Shown here: piece by piece, positions 35,001 through 42,870 of the stretch
Position numbering within the stretch: the first letter of the stretch is position 1
How the letters are laid out: every line of letters starts with the position of its first letter
Assembly (NCBI GenBank): GCA_047974375.1
Contig: JBKECF010000004.1
Span: forward strand, 150,439-214,438
Direction of reading: 5' to 3'
DNA length: 64,000 nucleotides
Source: JBKECF01 sp047974375
GTDB taxonomy: Bacteria; Bacillota; Clostridia; Lachnospirales; CAMZNU01
The notes under the pieces: model-generated
Seen by the model: only the letters and a program-made list of their open reading frames with translations
The model's database searches: none
What the model was told of the DNA's origin: nothing
Made by a program: the position numbers and the translations under genes

Positions 35001-35233
35001 TTTTCTTTTGATATTACTTTTTCTAAAAATTCAATTGTTAAGGGTTCAATATAAGTATAGTGGGCAACACTTTTGTCTGTCATTATAGTTGCGGGATTGG
35101 AATTTATTAATACAACTTCCAGCCCTTCTTCTCTAATTGCTTTACAAGCCTGAGTTCCTGAATAATCAAATTCAGCCCCTTGGCCGATTTGTATAGGACC
35201 TGAACCAATAATTAAAACTTTTTTTATACTCAT
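32036..35233 (-). CDS. carB: Carbamoyl-phosphate synthase large subunit
   Basis: The 1065-residue protein makes carbamoyl phosphate for arginine and pyrimidine synthesis from bicarbonate, ATP and ammonia passed from CarA. It has two ATP-grasp halves (GSGPIQIGQGAEFDYSG at the start; VLGSGPIRIGQGIEFDYCS at about 553), with AYTLGGSGGG and SYVLGGQGME loops, and a C-terminal MGS-like allosteric domain (from about 930, GDTILVTISKNS) that in known enzymes binds UMP or ornithine. Its start overlaps the end of carA by four bases, so the two are translationally coupled. Confidence 0.97.
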   Translation of the reverse strand: MSIKKVLIIGSGPIQIGQGAEFDYSGTQACKAIREEGLEVVLINSNPATIMTDKSVAHYTYIEPLTIEFLEKVISKEKPDSLIAGMGGQTGLNLACELYDLGILKKYSVEVIGTSIESIKKGEDRESFKALMEEINEPLIESEIVNTVEEGLVVGEKIGFPLIVRPAYTLGGSGGGIAETKEELEEILEKGLYLSRVSQVLVEKSIKGWKEIEFEVLRDGAGNCIQVCSMENLDPVGVHTGDSIVVAPTQTLTDKEFQMLRSSAIRIINAIKIKGGCNVQFALNPKSFEYAIIEINPRVSRSSALASKATGYPIAKVATKISLGYNLDEIKNDVTKKTTACFEPALDYVVVKIPKWPFDKFIHGKRTLGTKMMATGEIMAIGRNFEEALLKGIRSLEINQFTLELPKSKEKTLDELKKSITIPDDERLFDLSEIIRRGYLLEKIYELTGIDPFYIEKIKEIIKLEESLKGKFLKDISLEELLKLKIMGFSDKGISQLIETSPEEIYKKREEYNIKPVYKMVDTCAGEFEAVTPYYYSTYEIEDEVLVNNNKKIIVLGSGPIRIGQGIEFDYCSVRSIMALKEENIETIIINNNPETVSTDFDIADKLYFEPLTEEDVYNVILKEKPSGVILQFGGQTAIKLAKFLNGKNINIYGTKPEAIDHAEDRDKFEKLLNKHNIKRPTGEAVWNVEEGILIGEKIGYPVLVRPSYVLGGQGMEIVYSKEKLKEYLLNAFKNSKNSVLIDMYLMGREIEVDAICDGTDIFIPGIMEHLERAGVHSGDSISIYPSQNISLSIKEKIVEITKLISLELNIIGLINLQFIEYKNDVYIIEVNPRSSRTIPYISKVTGIPIIDLGTKVMLGHSLKEMEYTKQIGDEPNFVTVKAPIFSTEKLPDVEVSLGPEMRSTGEVLGIGRTYEEALTKGFIATGRKIPKCGDTILVTISKNSQMDFLPIAKTLHNIGCKFIGTEGTCKFLQNNSIDCKATKKISEGVPNVLDVIRSGIVNMVVDIPTRTNNKTTDGFKIRRTALETGINTVTSLDTLRALALVSKNKIAIENLEIFSIADLI

Positions 35234-36291
35234 AATAAACCTCCTAAAAACTTTGATATTTCATCGAAAATGAACTGAGATTCCATTGGTCCAGGGGATG
35301 CCTCTGGATGGAATTGAACGCTGAAAACAGGTAGACTTTTATGACTTATGCCTTCTATGGATTTATCGTTAACGTTTATATAAGTGACTTTCATTTCCTC
35401 CGAAAGTTTGTCTACTACATATTCGTGGTTTTGGCTTGTCATGTGGATTTTGTTGTTTCTTAAATCCTTTACGCCGTGGTTGCCTCCATGATGACCAAAC
35501 TTCATTCTTCTAGTGGTGCAATTAGTAGCTAGGGCTATTAGTTGATGACCTAGGCAAATGCCGAATATGGGCTTTACCTTTATAAGTTTTTTTATTGTGG
35601 CGATTTCCTGTGGTAAGTCTTCTGGGTCACCAGGACCGTTAGATAGGAATATAATATCTGGTTGCAGTGCCATTATTTCCTTGTAGGAAGTATTAAAAGG
35701 CACTACTGTTATTTTTAATCCTCTACGGGAGAAATGGTTAAATATATTTGTTTTAGTACCGAAGTCTAAGGCAACAAGGTGTTTGCCTTTGCCCTCTATT
35801 GTATATTTTTCCTTTATGGAAACTTTTTCTACAATGTTTTTTAAATTAAAATTATTGAATTCATCTTGTAGGCTCTCTAAGTTAGATTGTAAGTTGGTAG
35901 TGATGTAACCTTTCATTGTTCCGGAGTTCCTTAAGGTTTTTGTTATGGCTCTTGTGTCTACTCCTTCTATGGCTGTTATTTTATTTATTTTTAGAAAGTT
36001 ATCTAACTCCATTTCCCTACGCCAATTACTGGATATATTAGTTTTTTCTTTTACAATAAAGCCAGATACACCGCAGCCTGTGGATTCGTTATCCTCTAGG
36101 TTAATTCCGTAATTGCCTATTAATGGGTAAGTCATTGTTACTATTTGTCCGCTATAAGATGGGTCTGTTAGTATTTCTTGGTATCCTGTCATGGAAGTAT
36201 TAAAAACAACTTCACCAATTGTGTTTTTGTCATAACCAAAAATATTTCCATAAAATTCTTTGCCATTTTCTAAAACTAGTTTACCTTTCAT
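35230..36291 (-). CDS. carA: Carbamoyl-phosphate synthase small subunit
   Basis: The 353-residue glutamine amidotransferase subunit releases ammonia from glutamine for CarB. The N-terminal domain has FNTSMTGYQEILTDPSYSGQ; the class I amidotransferase domain has catalytic C246 (FGICLGHQ), H328 and E330 (FHPEASPGP). The ATG at 36291 follows taggaggt. Just upstream are a 36-codon leader peptide and a very strong terminator, which point to transcription attenuation of carAB. Confidence 0.97.
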   Translation of the reverse strand: MKGKLVLENGKEFYGNIFGYDKNTIGEVVFNTSMTGYQEILTDPSYSGQIVTMTYPLIGNYGINLEDNESTGCGVSGFIVKEKTNISSNWRREMELDNFLKINKITAIEGVDTRAITKTLRNSGTMKGYITTNLQSNLESLQDEFNNFNLKNIVEKVSIKEKYTIEGKGKHLVALDFGTKTNIFNHFSRRGLKITVVPFNTSYKEIMALQPDIIFLSNGPGDPEDLPQEIATIKKLIKVKPIFGICLGHQLIALATNCTTRRMKFGHHGGNHGVKDLRNNKIHMTSQNHEYVVDKLSEEMKVTYINVNDKSIEGISHKSLPVFSVQFHPEASPGPMESQFIFDEISKFLGGLL

Positions 36292-36310
36292 AGAACCTCC
36301 TATTTGAAAG

Positions 36311-36349
36311 AATAAAAAAACACCTAAAATTATAAATTTTAGGTGTTTT
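36311..36349 (-). terminator. Attenuator terminator ahead of carA
   Basis: On the minus strand aaaacacctaaaatt, a 3-base loop and aattttaggtgtttt form a perfect 15-bp stem followed by U7. It ends 20 bases before the carA start. The stop codon of the leader peptide lies inside the 5' arm of the stem. Confidence 0.9.
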
Positions 36350-36449
36350 GAGTTAAATATAAAATAATTGAAATAATAAAAATTAAGTCAATAAATAAAA
36401 CAATAAGAAGGTCGTACTTCAAAAAATAAAAGTAAAATGTATTTTTCAT
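36339..36449 (-). CDS. carAB leader peptide, 36 residues
   Basis: The minus-strand ATG at 36449 has a strong site (aaggaggcacagt). The peptide starts MKNTFYFYFLKYDLLIVLF and ends in LTQNT, with the stop TAA inside the terminator stem. The first coding bases are U-rich (acattttacttttattttttg). There are no arginine codons. This fits a pyrBI-like scheme in which RNA polymerase pausing at U runs, when UTP is low, lets a ribosome reach the stem and block termination. It could also be a plain small hydrophobic membrane peptide. Confidence 0.65.
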   Translation of the reverse strand: MKNTFYFYFLKYDLLIVLFIDLIFIISIILYLTQNT

Positions 36450-36633
36450 ACTGTGCCTCCTTAAGCAAATGAGTTTTCAGATAGTTACTCCTATTACATA
36501 ACTAAAGGGATGTAATACAAATGCAATTCGTTCCACTAAAGTTTCACTCGTGCATTAGTGTTATTGGAAATACAAATTCCAAAGAATATAAATATTTTTT
36601 AAAATTTGCATTAATAACAACCAGAGTTGACAT

Positions 36634-36662
36634 ACTATACCACTTTGATAAATAAATTACAA
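36634..36662 (-). promoter_or_regulatory. Probable carAB promoter
   Basis: On the minus strand TTGTAA (36662-36657), a 17-base spacer and TATAGT (36639-36634). Transcription would start near 36627, giving a leader of about 335 bases with small stems (attacat/atgtaat at 36493-36516) before the leader peptide. Confidence 0.6.
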
Positions 36663-36695
36663 TTTAGTTTTACTTATAGTTAGTATAAGATACAT

Positions 36696-37811
36696 TTATT
36701 TTAAATTTTCTGGGTTTAAACATTCTAGTTCAGGTAATAGGAATTTACCGTTTTTACGAATTAGTACATCGTCAAAATAAATTTCTCCACCACCGTATTC
36801 TTCGGTTTGAATTAAAACTAAGTCCCAGTGCAATGAACTGCTATTTCCATTATATGCATCATTGTAGCAACTACCAGGAGTAAAATGAATAGAGCCGGCT
36901 ATTTTTTCGTCAAAAAGAGTATCTTTCATAGGTTTGTTTATAAATGGATTTATGCCTATGGCAAACTCCCCTACATATCTTGCACCTTCGTCTATGTCAA
37001 ATATTTCATTTATACGTTTTGTATTGTTTGCTGTTGCATTTATTATTTTACCATCTTTAAATTCTAAAACAATATTTTCGTAAACAAAGCCACCACGAGG
37101 GGATGGTGTATTGTATGCAATTTTTCCATTTACGCTATTTTTAACAGGAGCAGTATATACCTCGCCGTCAGGTATATTTAATTCTCCTGCACATTTAATG
37201 GTTGGTATGTCTTTTATACTAAAACTTAAGTCTGTGCCATTGCCTACTATTCTTACCTTATCTGTTTTATTCATTAAGTCTACAAGAGGTGTCATTGCTG
37301 TGGCCATTTTTGAATAATCTAAATTACACACATTGTAATAAAATTCTTCGAAGGCTTCGCTGCTTGTTTCTGCTAATTGTGCCATGGCTTTATTTGGATA
37401 ACGTAATACAACCCATTTAGTATTTGCTACACGTCTGTCATGATGAACAGGAGTGCTATATATTTTAGCATAATTTTCAATTTTTTCTTTTGGTATGTCT
37501 GAAAACTCTGTTGCATTACTAGTGCCACGAATACCAATGTAAGCATCCATTTCATCCATGCGAGCACAGTCTAGCTTGCTTAAAAGCTGGAGGGATTCAG
37601 CTGTGGAATTTAGTATTATATTTCGTTCTACAGACTCGGGAAGTAAATTAACAAAAGGGTATGCCCCTGCTTTATTTGCTTCCTTTATACAACAGTTAAC
37701 AAGTTCTTCTGTGTCGGAACCGCGGCCCTCAATTAAAACCTTTTCACCCTTTTTTAATTTACAAGAGTAGTTTATTAAACTTTTGGCTAGTTTTTGATTT
37801 CGAATGTCCAT
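36696..37811 (-). CDS. M29 family aminopeptidase (AmpS/PepS type)
   Basis: The 371-residue cytoplasmic metallopeptidase has the M29 pattern: EKVLIEGRGSDTEELVN near the start, NIPDGEVYTAPVKNSVNGKI with metal glutamates, GARYVGEFAIGINPFI, and SIHFTPGSCYND plus SSLHWDLVLI with the metal histidines. Family members remove N-terminal residues from short peptides using cobalt or zinc. It stands alone, with the carAB promoter region beginning just before its 3' end. Confidence 0.93.
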   Translation of the reverse strand: MDIRNQKLAKSLINYSCKLKKGEKVLIEGRGSDTEELVNCCIKEANKAGAYPFVNLLPESVERNIILNSTAESLQLLSKLDCARMDEMDAYIGIRGTSNATEFSDIPKEKIENYAKIYSTPVHHDRRVANTKWVVLRYPNKAMAQLAETSSEAFEEFYYNVCNLDYSKMATAMTPLVDLMNKTDKVRIVGNGTDLSFSIKDIPTIKCAGELNIPDGEVYTAPVKNSVNGKIAYNTPSPRGGFVYENIVLEFKDGKIINATANNTKRINEIFDIDEGARYVGEFAIGINPFINKPMKDTLFDEKIAGSIHFTPGSCYNDAYNGNSSSLHWDLVLIQTEEYGGGEIYFDDVLIRKNGKFLLPELECLNPENLK

Positions 37812-37900
37812 AATTTCTCCTTTATTTGTAAAAACAATTTTATAATTTCATTTATTATAACAGATAAAATAAATTAATAAAAAATGTTTTATTCGGCAAC

Positions 37901-37917
37901 TTTACATAGATTTAACA
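37901..37917 (+). promoter_or_regulatory. PhoP-box-like direct repeat upstream of pstS
   Basis: TTTACA (37901-37906), five bases, TTAACA (37912-37917). Repeats of TTAACA-like hexamers with 5-base spacing are the PhoP binding pattern of Firmicutes. A TATAAC box follows at about 37933. This fits phosphate-starvation control of the pst operon. Confidence 0.6.
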
Positions 37918-37998
37918 TTGGCATAATAATGCTATAACAAAAATATATTATTATTTAGCTATAGAAAATGTAAATTGTTTGAAAAAAAGGAGAAGAAA

Positions 37999-38841
37999 AT
38001 GAAAAGTATAGTAGTTAAAATTTTAATCTTAATAACACTAAGTATATTTGCCACAAGTTGTAGGAATGATAGTGCTAAAATTGAAGAGCCAAAAGTAAGC
38101 GCAAGTACAGGGGATACTACAATTTCTATCGTAGGTTCTACAACAATACAGCCAATGGCACAAGCTTTAGCCGATGGATATATGGCGAATAATACAGATG
38201 TAATTATTGAAGTTCAAGGAGCGGGGTCATCTGTTGGTATACAAAGTGCAATTCACGGTACAGCTGATATTGGAACAACATCTCGTAAATTAAGAGAGGA
38301 TGAAGTATTAGAATTTGAAGAGTTAAAAGAATATACAGTAGCACATGACGCAATTGCTGTAATAGTAAATCCGGCAAATCCAATAAATAATTTTTCGCTG
38401 GAAACTACAAGAAAAATTTTTACAGGAGAAATTTCTAATTGGTCGGAACTTGGTTGGGAAGATGCAGATATTGTTGTAACAATGAGAGAAGAAGCATCGG
38501 GTACACGTGATACTTTTGAAAATAAAGTAGGAATTGTTGAACCGTCTTCTTTAGCTTTAGTGAATAATAGTAATGGTGCGGTAAAGGCTGCTGTAGCGAC
38601 TCAGGCTCATGGGATTTCTTATATATCTTTAGGTACAGTTGACAAAACTGTCAAGACTGTTTCTATAGGTGGCGTGCTACCGACTTTAGAAACAACTAAA
38701 AGAGGTACTTATAAAATATCGAGGGATTTAACTTTTATAACAGAGGGTGAAGTAAGTGAAGAAGTAGGAAATTATATAGACTTTACATTAAGTAGTACAG
38801 GGCAAGAAATAGTAAAGAAACATTATTTACCAATTAGTTAG
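37999..38841 (+). CDS. pstS: Phosphate-binding lipoprotein PstS
   Basis: The product (280 residues from the ATG at 37999, which follows aaaaggag; the in-frame TTG at 37975 is unlikely) is a lipoprotein with lipobox ATSC. The mature protein has the phosphate-binding pattern SIVGSTTIQPMAQALADGYM, VQGAGSSVGIQS and TMREEASGTRDTFENKVG. It captures phosphate outside the membrane for PstCA. It heads the pstSCAB-phoU operon; pstC starts 10 bases after its stop. Confidence 0.95.
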   Translation: MKSIVVKILILITLSIFATSCRNDSAKIEEPKVSASTGDTTISIVGSTTIQPMAQALADGYMANNTDVIIEVQGAGSSVGIQSAIHGTADIGTTSRKLREDEVLEFEELKEYTVAHDAIAVIVNPANPINNFSLETTRKIFTGEISNWSELGWEDADIVVTMREEASGTRDTFENKVGIVEPSSLALVNNSNGAVKAAVATQAHGISYISLGTVDKTVKTVSIGGVLPTLETTKRGTYKISRDLTFITEGEVSEEVGNYIDFTLSSTGQEIVKKHYLPIS

Positions 38842-38851
38842 GAAGGCATAC

Positions 38852-39742
38852 ATGAAAAAAAATCTAAATGAGAAAATTGCATATGTAATATTTTTATTAT
38901 GTTCCATTGCTTCTGTTATTTCCATTGCTGCCATTGTATTTTTTATATTTATAAATGGAATGTCTTTATTTAGTGAAGTTTCAATTATAGATTTTATGTT
39001 TGGTAAGGAATGGAAGCCAATGGCGGAAGAACCTAAGTTCGGAATATACCCAATGGTGACTGGATCTGTAGTAATTACTTTTTTTTCTGCACTTGTAGGT
39101 GTTCCTGTAGGGTTGTTAACGGGCGTTTTTATATCGGAGTATGCCAGTGATAAAATGCAAAAAATATTAACACCGGCAGTTGAATTGTTATCGGGAATAC
39201 CTTCTGTAGTATATGGCTTTTTTGGAGTAATAGTACTTGTTCCTTTTATATCTAGTGTATTTGGTGGCCGTGGTGGTGGGAACAGTATGCTTGCTGGTGT
39301 GTTGGTTTTAGTTGTAATGATACTCCCTATAATAGTTACAACGTCTAAAACCGCAATATCTGTAGTGCCAAAGGAATATAGGGAGGGCTCATATGCTCTT
39401 GGGTGTTCTAAAGAATATACAATATATAAAGTATTAATACCAGCAGCTAGGTCGGGAATATTAGCAGGAGTAATACTTGCCATGGGTAGAGCCATAGGGG
39501 AAACAATGGCAATAATATTAGTAACAGGGAATACGCCAATAGTACCAAATATTTTTACAGACTTTAGCAGAGCAATGACAGACCCTGTGCGTACTTTAAC
39601 GGCGAATATAGCTTTAGAAATGGGATATGCAACAGGAACTCATAAGTCGGCATTGTTTGCTACAGCAATAGTTTTATTGGCATTTATTATGTTATTAAAT
39701 ATTTTGTTGAACTTAGTAAAAAGGAAGGGCAATATTAAATGA
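38852..39742 (+). CDS. pstC: Phosphate ABC permease PstC
   Basis: The 296-residue membrane protein has about six helices, the PstC region LLSGIPSVVYGFFGVIVLVP, and the coupling loop EYREGSYALGCSKEYTIYKV. It forms the phosphate channel with PstA and overlaps pstA by four bases. Confidence 0.95.
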   Translation: MKKNLNEKIAYVIFLLCSIASVISIAAIVFFIFINGMSLFSEVSIIDFMFGKEWKPMAEEPKFGIYPMVTGSVVITFFSALVGVPVGLLTGVFISEYASDKMQKILTPAVELLSGIPSVVYGFFGVIVLVPFISSVFGGRGGGNSMLAGVLVLVVMILPIIVTTSKTAISVVPKEYREGSYALGCSKEYTIYKVLIPAARSGILAGVILAMGRAIGETMAIILVTGNTPIVPNIFTDFSRAMTDPVRTLTANIALEMGYATGTHKSALFATAIVLLAFIMLLNILLNLVKRKGNIK

Positions 39743-40536
39743 GCAAAATAAAAGATAATTTTTTTAAAGCAGTAGTTATATTTATGACCATTACTACAAT
39801 TACTGTTTTGCTAGGTATATTAGGATATATTTTTGTAAAAGGGATTTCAGGGCTTAACTTGGATTTATTTAACGAAATATTGCCTATGTTGGTAACAACG
39901 ATAATAACCATAGTTGTAACTTTGCTTATAGCTACGCCTATTGGAATTTTTACGGCTGTTTTTTTAAATGAGTATTCAAAAAAAGGCAATCTAGTAAGTG
40001 TAATAAGATTTTCTGTCGATGTACTAGTTGGTATACCGTCTATTGTATATGGATTATTTGGAATGATATTGTTTGTAGTTAATTTTCAGTTTGGGTATTC
40101 CATAATAGCAGGTTGTTTAACCCTGAGTATAATAGTTTTGCCTACAATTATAAAAATGACTGAAGAAGCTTTAGTAAGTGTACCTATGGCATATAGAGAA
40201 GCCTCCTATGGTTTAGGCGTTGGAAAGTTAAATACTATTTATAAAATAATTTTACCTAGTGCATATAAAGGAATATTAAATGGCATAATACTTAGTATAG
40301 GCAGAATAGTAGGGGAAAGTGCAGCGGTTCTTTATACAATAGGAACAGTGCCCTATATGCCAAAGAGTATATTTTCTTCTGGTGAAACACTGTCGGTGTA
40401 TATGTATATGCAAACCAAGGAGGGTTTTGGCAATGGAATATCTCAAGCATTTAGCGTTGCTCTTGTGCTAATTATATTGGTTATGGCAATTAATTTTACA
40501 GCTTATAAACTAGGTAGTTCCATAGGCAGAGCATAG
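39739..40536 (+). CDS. pstA: Phosphate ABC permease PstA
   Basis: The 265-residue membrane protein shows VDVLVGIPSIVYGLFGMILF and the coupling loop MAYREASYGLGVGKLNTIYK. It pairs with PstC. The ATG overlaps the pstC stop (ATGA), indicating coupling, and pstB follows after 42 bases. Confidence 0.95.
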   Translation: MSKIKDNFFKAVVIFMTITTITVLLGILGYIFVKGISGLNLDLFNEILPMLVTTIITIVVTLLIATPIGIFTAVFLNEYSKKGNLVSVIRFSVDVLVGIPSIVYGLFGMILFVVNFQFGYSIIAGCLTLSIIVLPTIIKMTEEALVSVPMAYREASYGLGVGKLNTIYKIILPSAYKGILNGIILSIGRIVGESAAVLYTIGTVPYMPKSIFSSGETLSVYMYMQTKEGFGNGISQAFSVALVLIILVMAINFTAYKLGSSIGRA

Positions 40537-40578
40537 CAAATGAAATTGAAATAATATAGGTGAAAGTAGGAATAGTAT

Positions 40579-41337
40579 ATGGAAAAATGTAATAAATTCA
40601 ATATAAAAAAGTTAAATTTATACTATGGCAATTTCCAAGCCTTAAATGATATTAATATGGAAATTGCAGAAAAAGAGATAACATCATTTATAGGCCCTTC
40701 GGGTTGTGGTAAATCAACTTTTTTAAGATGTCTAAATAGAATGAACGATTTAATAGATGATGTAAAAATAGACGGTGAAATATTATTAGACCAACGAAAT
40801 ATTGTTAAAGAAGTAGAAATTTTATCTCTTAGAAAAAGAGTAGGTATGGTTTTCCAAAAACCAAATCCATTTCCCATGAGTATTTACGACAATATTGCCT
40901 ATGGACCTAGGGCTCATGGTATAAAGAAAAAAAGTGACTTAGATGACATAGTGGAAAATGCGTTAAAAAAAGCTGCTGTTTGGGAAGAAACAAGAGAAAA
41001 ACTTAGAAAGTCTGCACTGGCTATGTCTGGTGGGCAACAGCAGAGGATTTGTATTGCAAGAGCCTTGGCAATAGAGCCAGAAGTACTATTGATGGACGAG
41101 CCTACATCGGCATTAGACCCTATATCAACTTTAAAAATAGAGGAATTAGCATTAAATTTAAAAGAAAAATATACAATAGTAATGGTAACTCACAATATGC
41201 AACAAGCAGCGAGAGTTTCTAAAAATACGGCCTTTTTTCTCATGGGCAAAGTAGTTGAATATAATGAAACAGAAATAATATTTAATAATCCGAAGGAAAC
41301 AAAAACAGAAGATTATATTACAGGGAGGTTTGGTTAA
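40579..41337 (+). CDS. pstB: Phosphate ABC ATPase PstB
   Basis: The 252-residue ATPase has Walker A GPSGCGKST, the PstB-typical FLRCLNRMNDLI, Q-loop VFQKPNPFPMSIYDN, signature LAMSGGQQQRICIARALA, Walker B LLMDEPTSALD and switch histidine VTHNMQQA. It powers phosphate uptake by PstCA. Its end overlaps the start of phoU. Confidence 0.97.
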   Translation: MEKCNKFNIKKLNLYYGNFQALNDINMEIAEKEITSFIGPSGCGKSTFLRCLNRMNDLIDDVKIDGEILLDQRNIVKEVEILSLRKRVGMVFQKPNPFPMSIYDNIAYGPRAHGIKKKSDLDDIVENALKKAAVWEETREKLRKSALAMSGGQQQRICIARALAIEPEVLLMDEPTSALDPISTLKIEELALNLKEKYTIVMVTHNMQQAARVSKNTAFFLMGKVVEYNETEIIFNNPKETKTEDYITGRFG

Positions 41338-41968
41338 AATGAATAGAAAAACTTTTCATAAAGAGTTAATAGATTTAAACAATATGGTAATAAGAATGGC
41401 TAGTTATGTAATTAGTTCTTTTGAGGACACAGCAAAATTATTAGAAGAATACGATGAAGAATTTGCAAAAATAATAATAATTGGCGATGATAGAATTGAT
41501 AAGCTAGAAGAGGAAATAGAAAATGAATGTATAAAACTAATAAGCACACAACAGCCAGTGGCAAGGGATTTAAGACAAGTTGCATCTATACTTAAACTTG
41601 TAACAGATTTAGAGAGAATAGGTGATAATTGTGTAGATATAGCCGAGTATGTGTTAAAAATGGGCAAGGTTATAAATATACCACGCCTTAAGGAGATGTT
41701 TGATTTAGTACAAGAAATATTTAAAGACACAGTAAATAGCTATATTAAATTAGATATGGAAAAAGCGCTTTATACTATTAAAAAAGATGATTTAGTTGAC
41801 GAAATGTTCGAAGAAATAACTAATAATTTTAAAAATAATATGTCCAGCTCAGAGGTAGAATATTTATTTATAATTAAATATTTAGAAAAAATAGCAGATC
41901 ATTGTTGTAATATATGCGAGTGGATAGCTTATCGTGTTACTGGGGTTATTGACGGGCATTTGAATTAA
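41330..41968 (+). CDS. phoU: Phosphate transport regulator PhoU
   Basis: The 212-residue helical protein has the two PhoU repeats, with IENECIKLISTQQPVARDLR, LVTDLERIGDNCVDIAEY and YLEKIADHCCNICEW. PhoU links Pst transport to the PhoR/PhoP sensor and limits phosphate uptake. Its start overlaps pstB by eight bases. A palindromic repeat that can act as terminator follows at 42027. Confidence 0.94.
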   Translation: MVKMNRKTFHKELIDLNNMVIRMASYVISSFEDTAKLLEEYDEEFAKIIIIGDDRIDKLEEEIENECIKLISTQQPVARDLRQVASILKLVTDLERIGDNCVDIAEYVLKMGKVINIPRLKEMFDLVQEIFKDTVNSYIKLDMEKALYTIKKDDLVDEMFEEITNNFKNNMSSSEVEYLFIIKYLEKIADHCCNICEWIAYRVTGVIDGHLN

Positions 41969-42026
41969 TGTCTTAAGGGGATATTATTTAAGATTCGTTT
42001 AAGTTTTTGTTTTGCACATATATTTA

Positions 42027-42086
42027 GTCAATAGATTTATCTGTCAGTGTGGGTACAAGCCCCCACTGACAGATAGATCCATTGGC
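42027..42086. repeat. Complete palindromic intergenic repeat
   Basis: The left side gtcaatagatttatctgtca pairs with the right side tgacagatagatccattgg around a tgggtacaagccc core. Related copies or halves lie at 20.75, 26.89, 27.83, 51.65 and possibly 63.02 kb. It sits between converging phoU and rpe. Confidence 0.7.
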
Positions 42087-42138
42087 TATATTTATAGGTT
42101 GATTTTTTTTATGGCAAATGTAAAAGAGAGGGTCACAC

Positions 42139-42176
42139 TAAAAAAAAATAAGCCCATAGAGATGTTTTTTTCTATG
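42139..42176 (-). terminator. Terminator after rpe
   Basis: On the minus strand the stem catagaa/ctctatg with a long loop is followed by gggcttatttttttt. It would end the rsmB-to-rpe transcript. Confidence 0.55.
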
Positions 42177-42208
42177 ACCTTATCTTTTTTACACACTGGA
42201 CTCATGTG

Positions 42209-42862
42209 CTAAATTTTGAAAATTTCCTTGAACTTAGCTACATTTTTTTCTATTCCATTTTTATTATATATTGCACTTCCCATTACAATTACATTAGCGC
42301 CTTTTTCAGCGACTAAGGCAACATTGTCTAGATTAATACCTCCGTCTACTTCAATGTCAATGTTTAAAGCATTATTAGTTATATATTTTTTTAATTCTTG
42401 AATTTTATTTAAAGTTGATTCAATTAATTTTTGTCCACCAAAGCCAGGTTCTACTGTCATAATTAAAACTTGTTTTACTATACTTAAGTAGGGGTACACT
42501 TCTTCAATGGGTGTGTTTGGCTTAATAGTAATAGAAGGTGTAGCTTCTAATTCCTTTATAAGTTTTAAATCTTCCATTGTATCCCCCTCAGATTCTAAAT
42601 GAATAGTAACAATGTCTGCTCCCGCATCAATAAAATCCTTTATATAATTTCTTGGCCTTTGTATCATAAGATGTACATCGAAAGTACAATTGCTTATTTT
42701 GCGAATGGATTTTACAACAGGTATACCAATGGATATATTTGGTACAAAAATTCCGTCCATTACATCAATGTGGCAATATTTAACGCCGCATTTTTCTGTT
42801 ATATTTATATCTCTACCGAGAGCCCCAAAGTCTGCTGATAATATAGATGGTGATAATATCAT
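42209..42862 (-). CDS. rpe: Ribulose-phosphate 3-epimerase
   Basis: The 217-residue barrel enzyme interconverts ribulose 5-phosphate and xylulose 5-phosphate. Seen motifs are LSADFGALG, CHIDVMDGIFVPNIS, CTFDVHLMI, LIMTVEPGFGGQKL and DIEVDGGINLDNV. It is the last gene of the minus-strand cluster and follows rsgA after 8 bases, a common clostridial order. It also links functionally to xylAB, which feeds xylulose 5-phosphate into the same pool. Confidence 0.96.
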   Translation of the reverse strand: MILSPSILSADFGALGRDINITEKCGVKYCHIDVMDGIFVPNISIGIPVVKSIRKISNCTFDVHLMIQRPRNYIKDFIDAGADIVTIHLESEGDTMEDLKLIKELEATPSITIKPNTPIEEVYPYLSIVKQVLIMTVEPGFGGQKLIESTLNKIQELKKYITNNALNIDIEVDGGINLDNVALVAEKGANVIVMGSAIYNKNGIEKNVAKFKEIFKI

Positions 42863-42870
42863 TTTTTCCC

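Noticed and set aside
36450..36630. T-box or PyrR-binding leader upstream of carAB
   Set aside because: A word agtggaacg on the minus strand recalls part of a T-box, but the conserved core (aGGGTGGnACCgcg) is absent, as is the PyrR anti-antiterminator box.
38827..39495. 222-residue minus-strand frame opposite pstC
   Set aside because: It is antisense to a well-supported pstC gene, is Pro/Thr-rich in the way of shadow frames, and has no ribosome binding site.
42012..42212. Short plus-strand frame between phoU and rpe
   Set aside because: It overlaps the palindromic repeat and the rpe terminator and has no family match or ribosome binding site.
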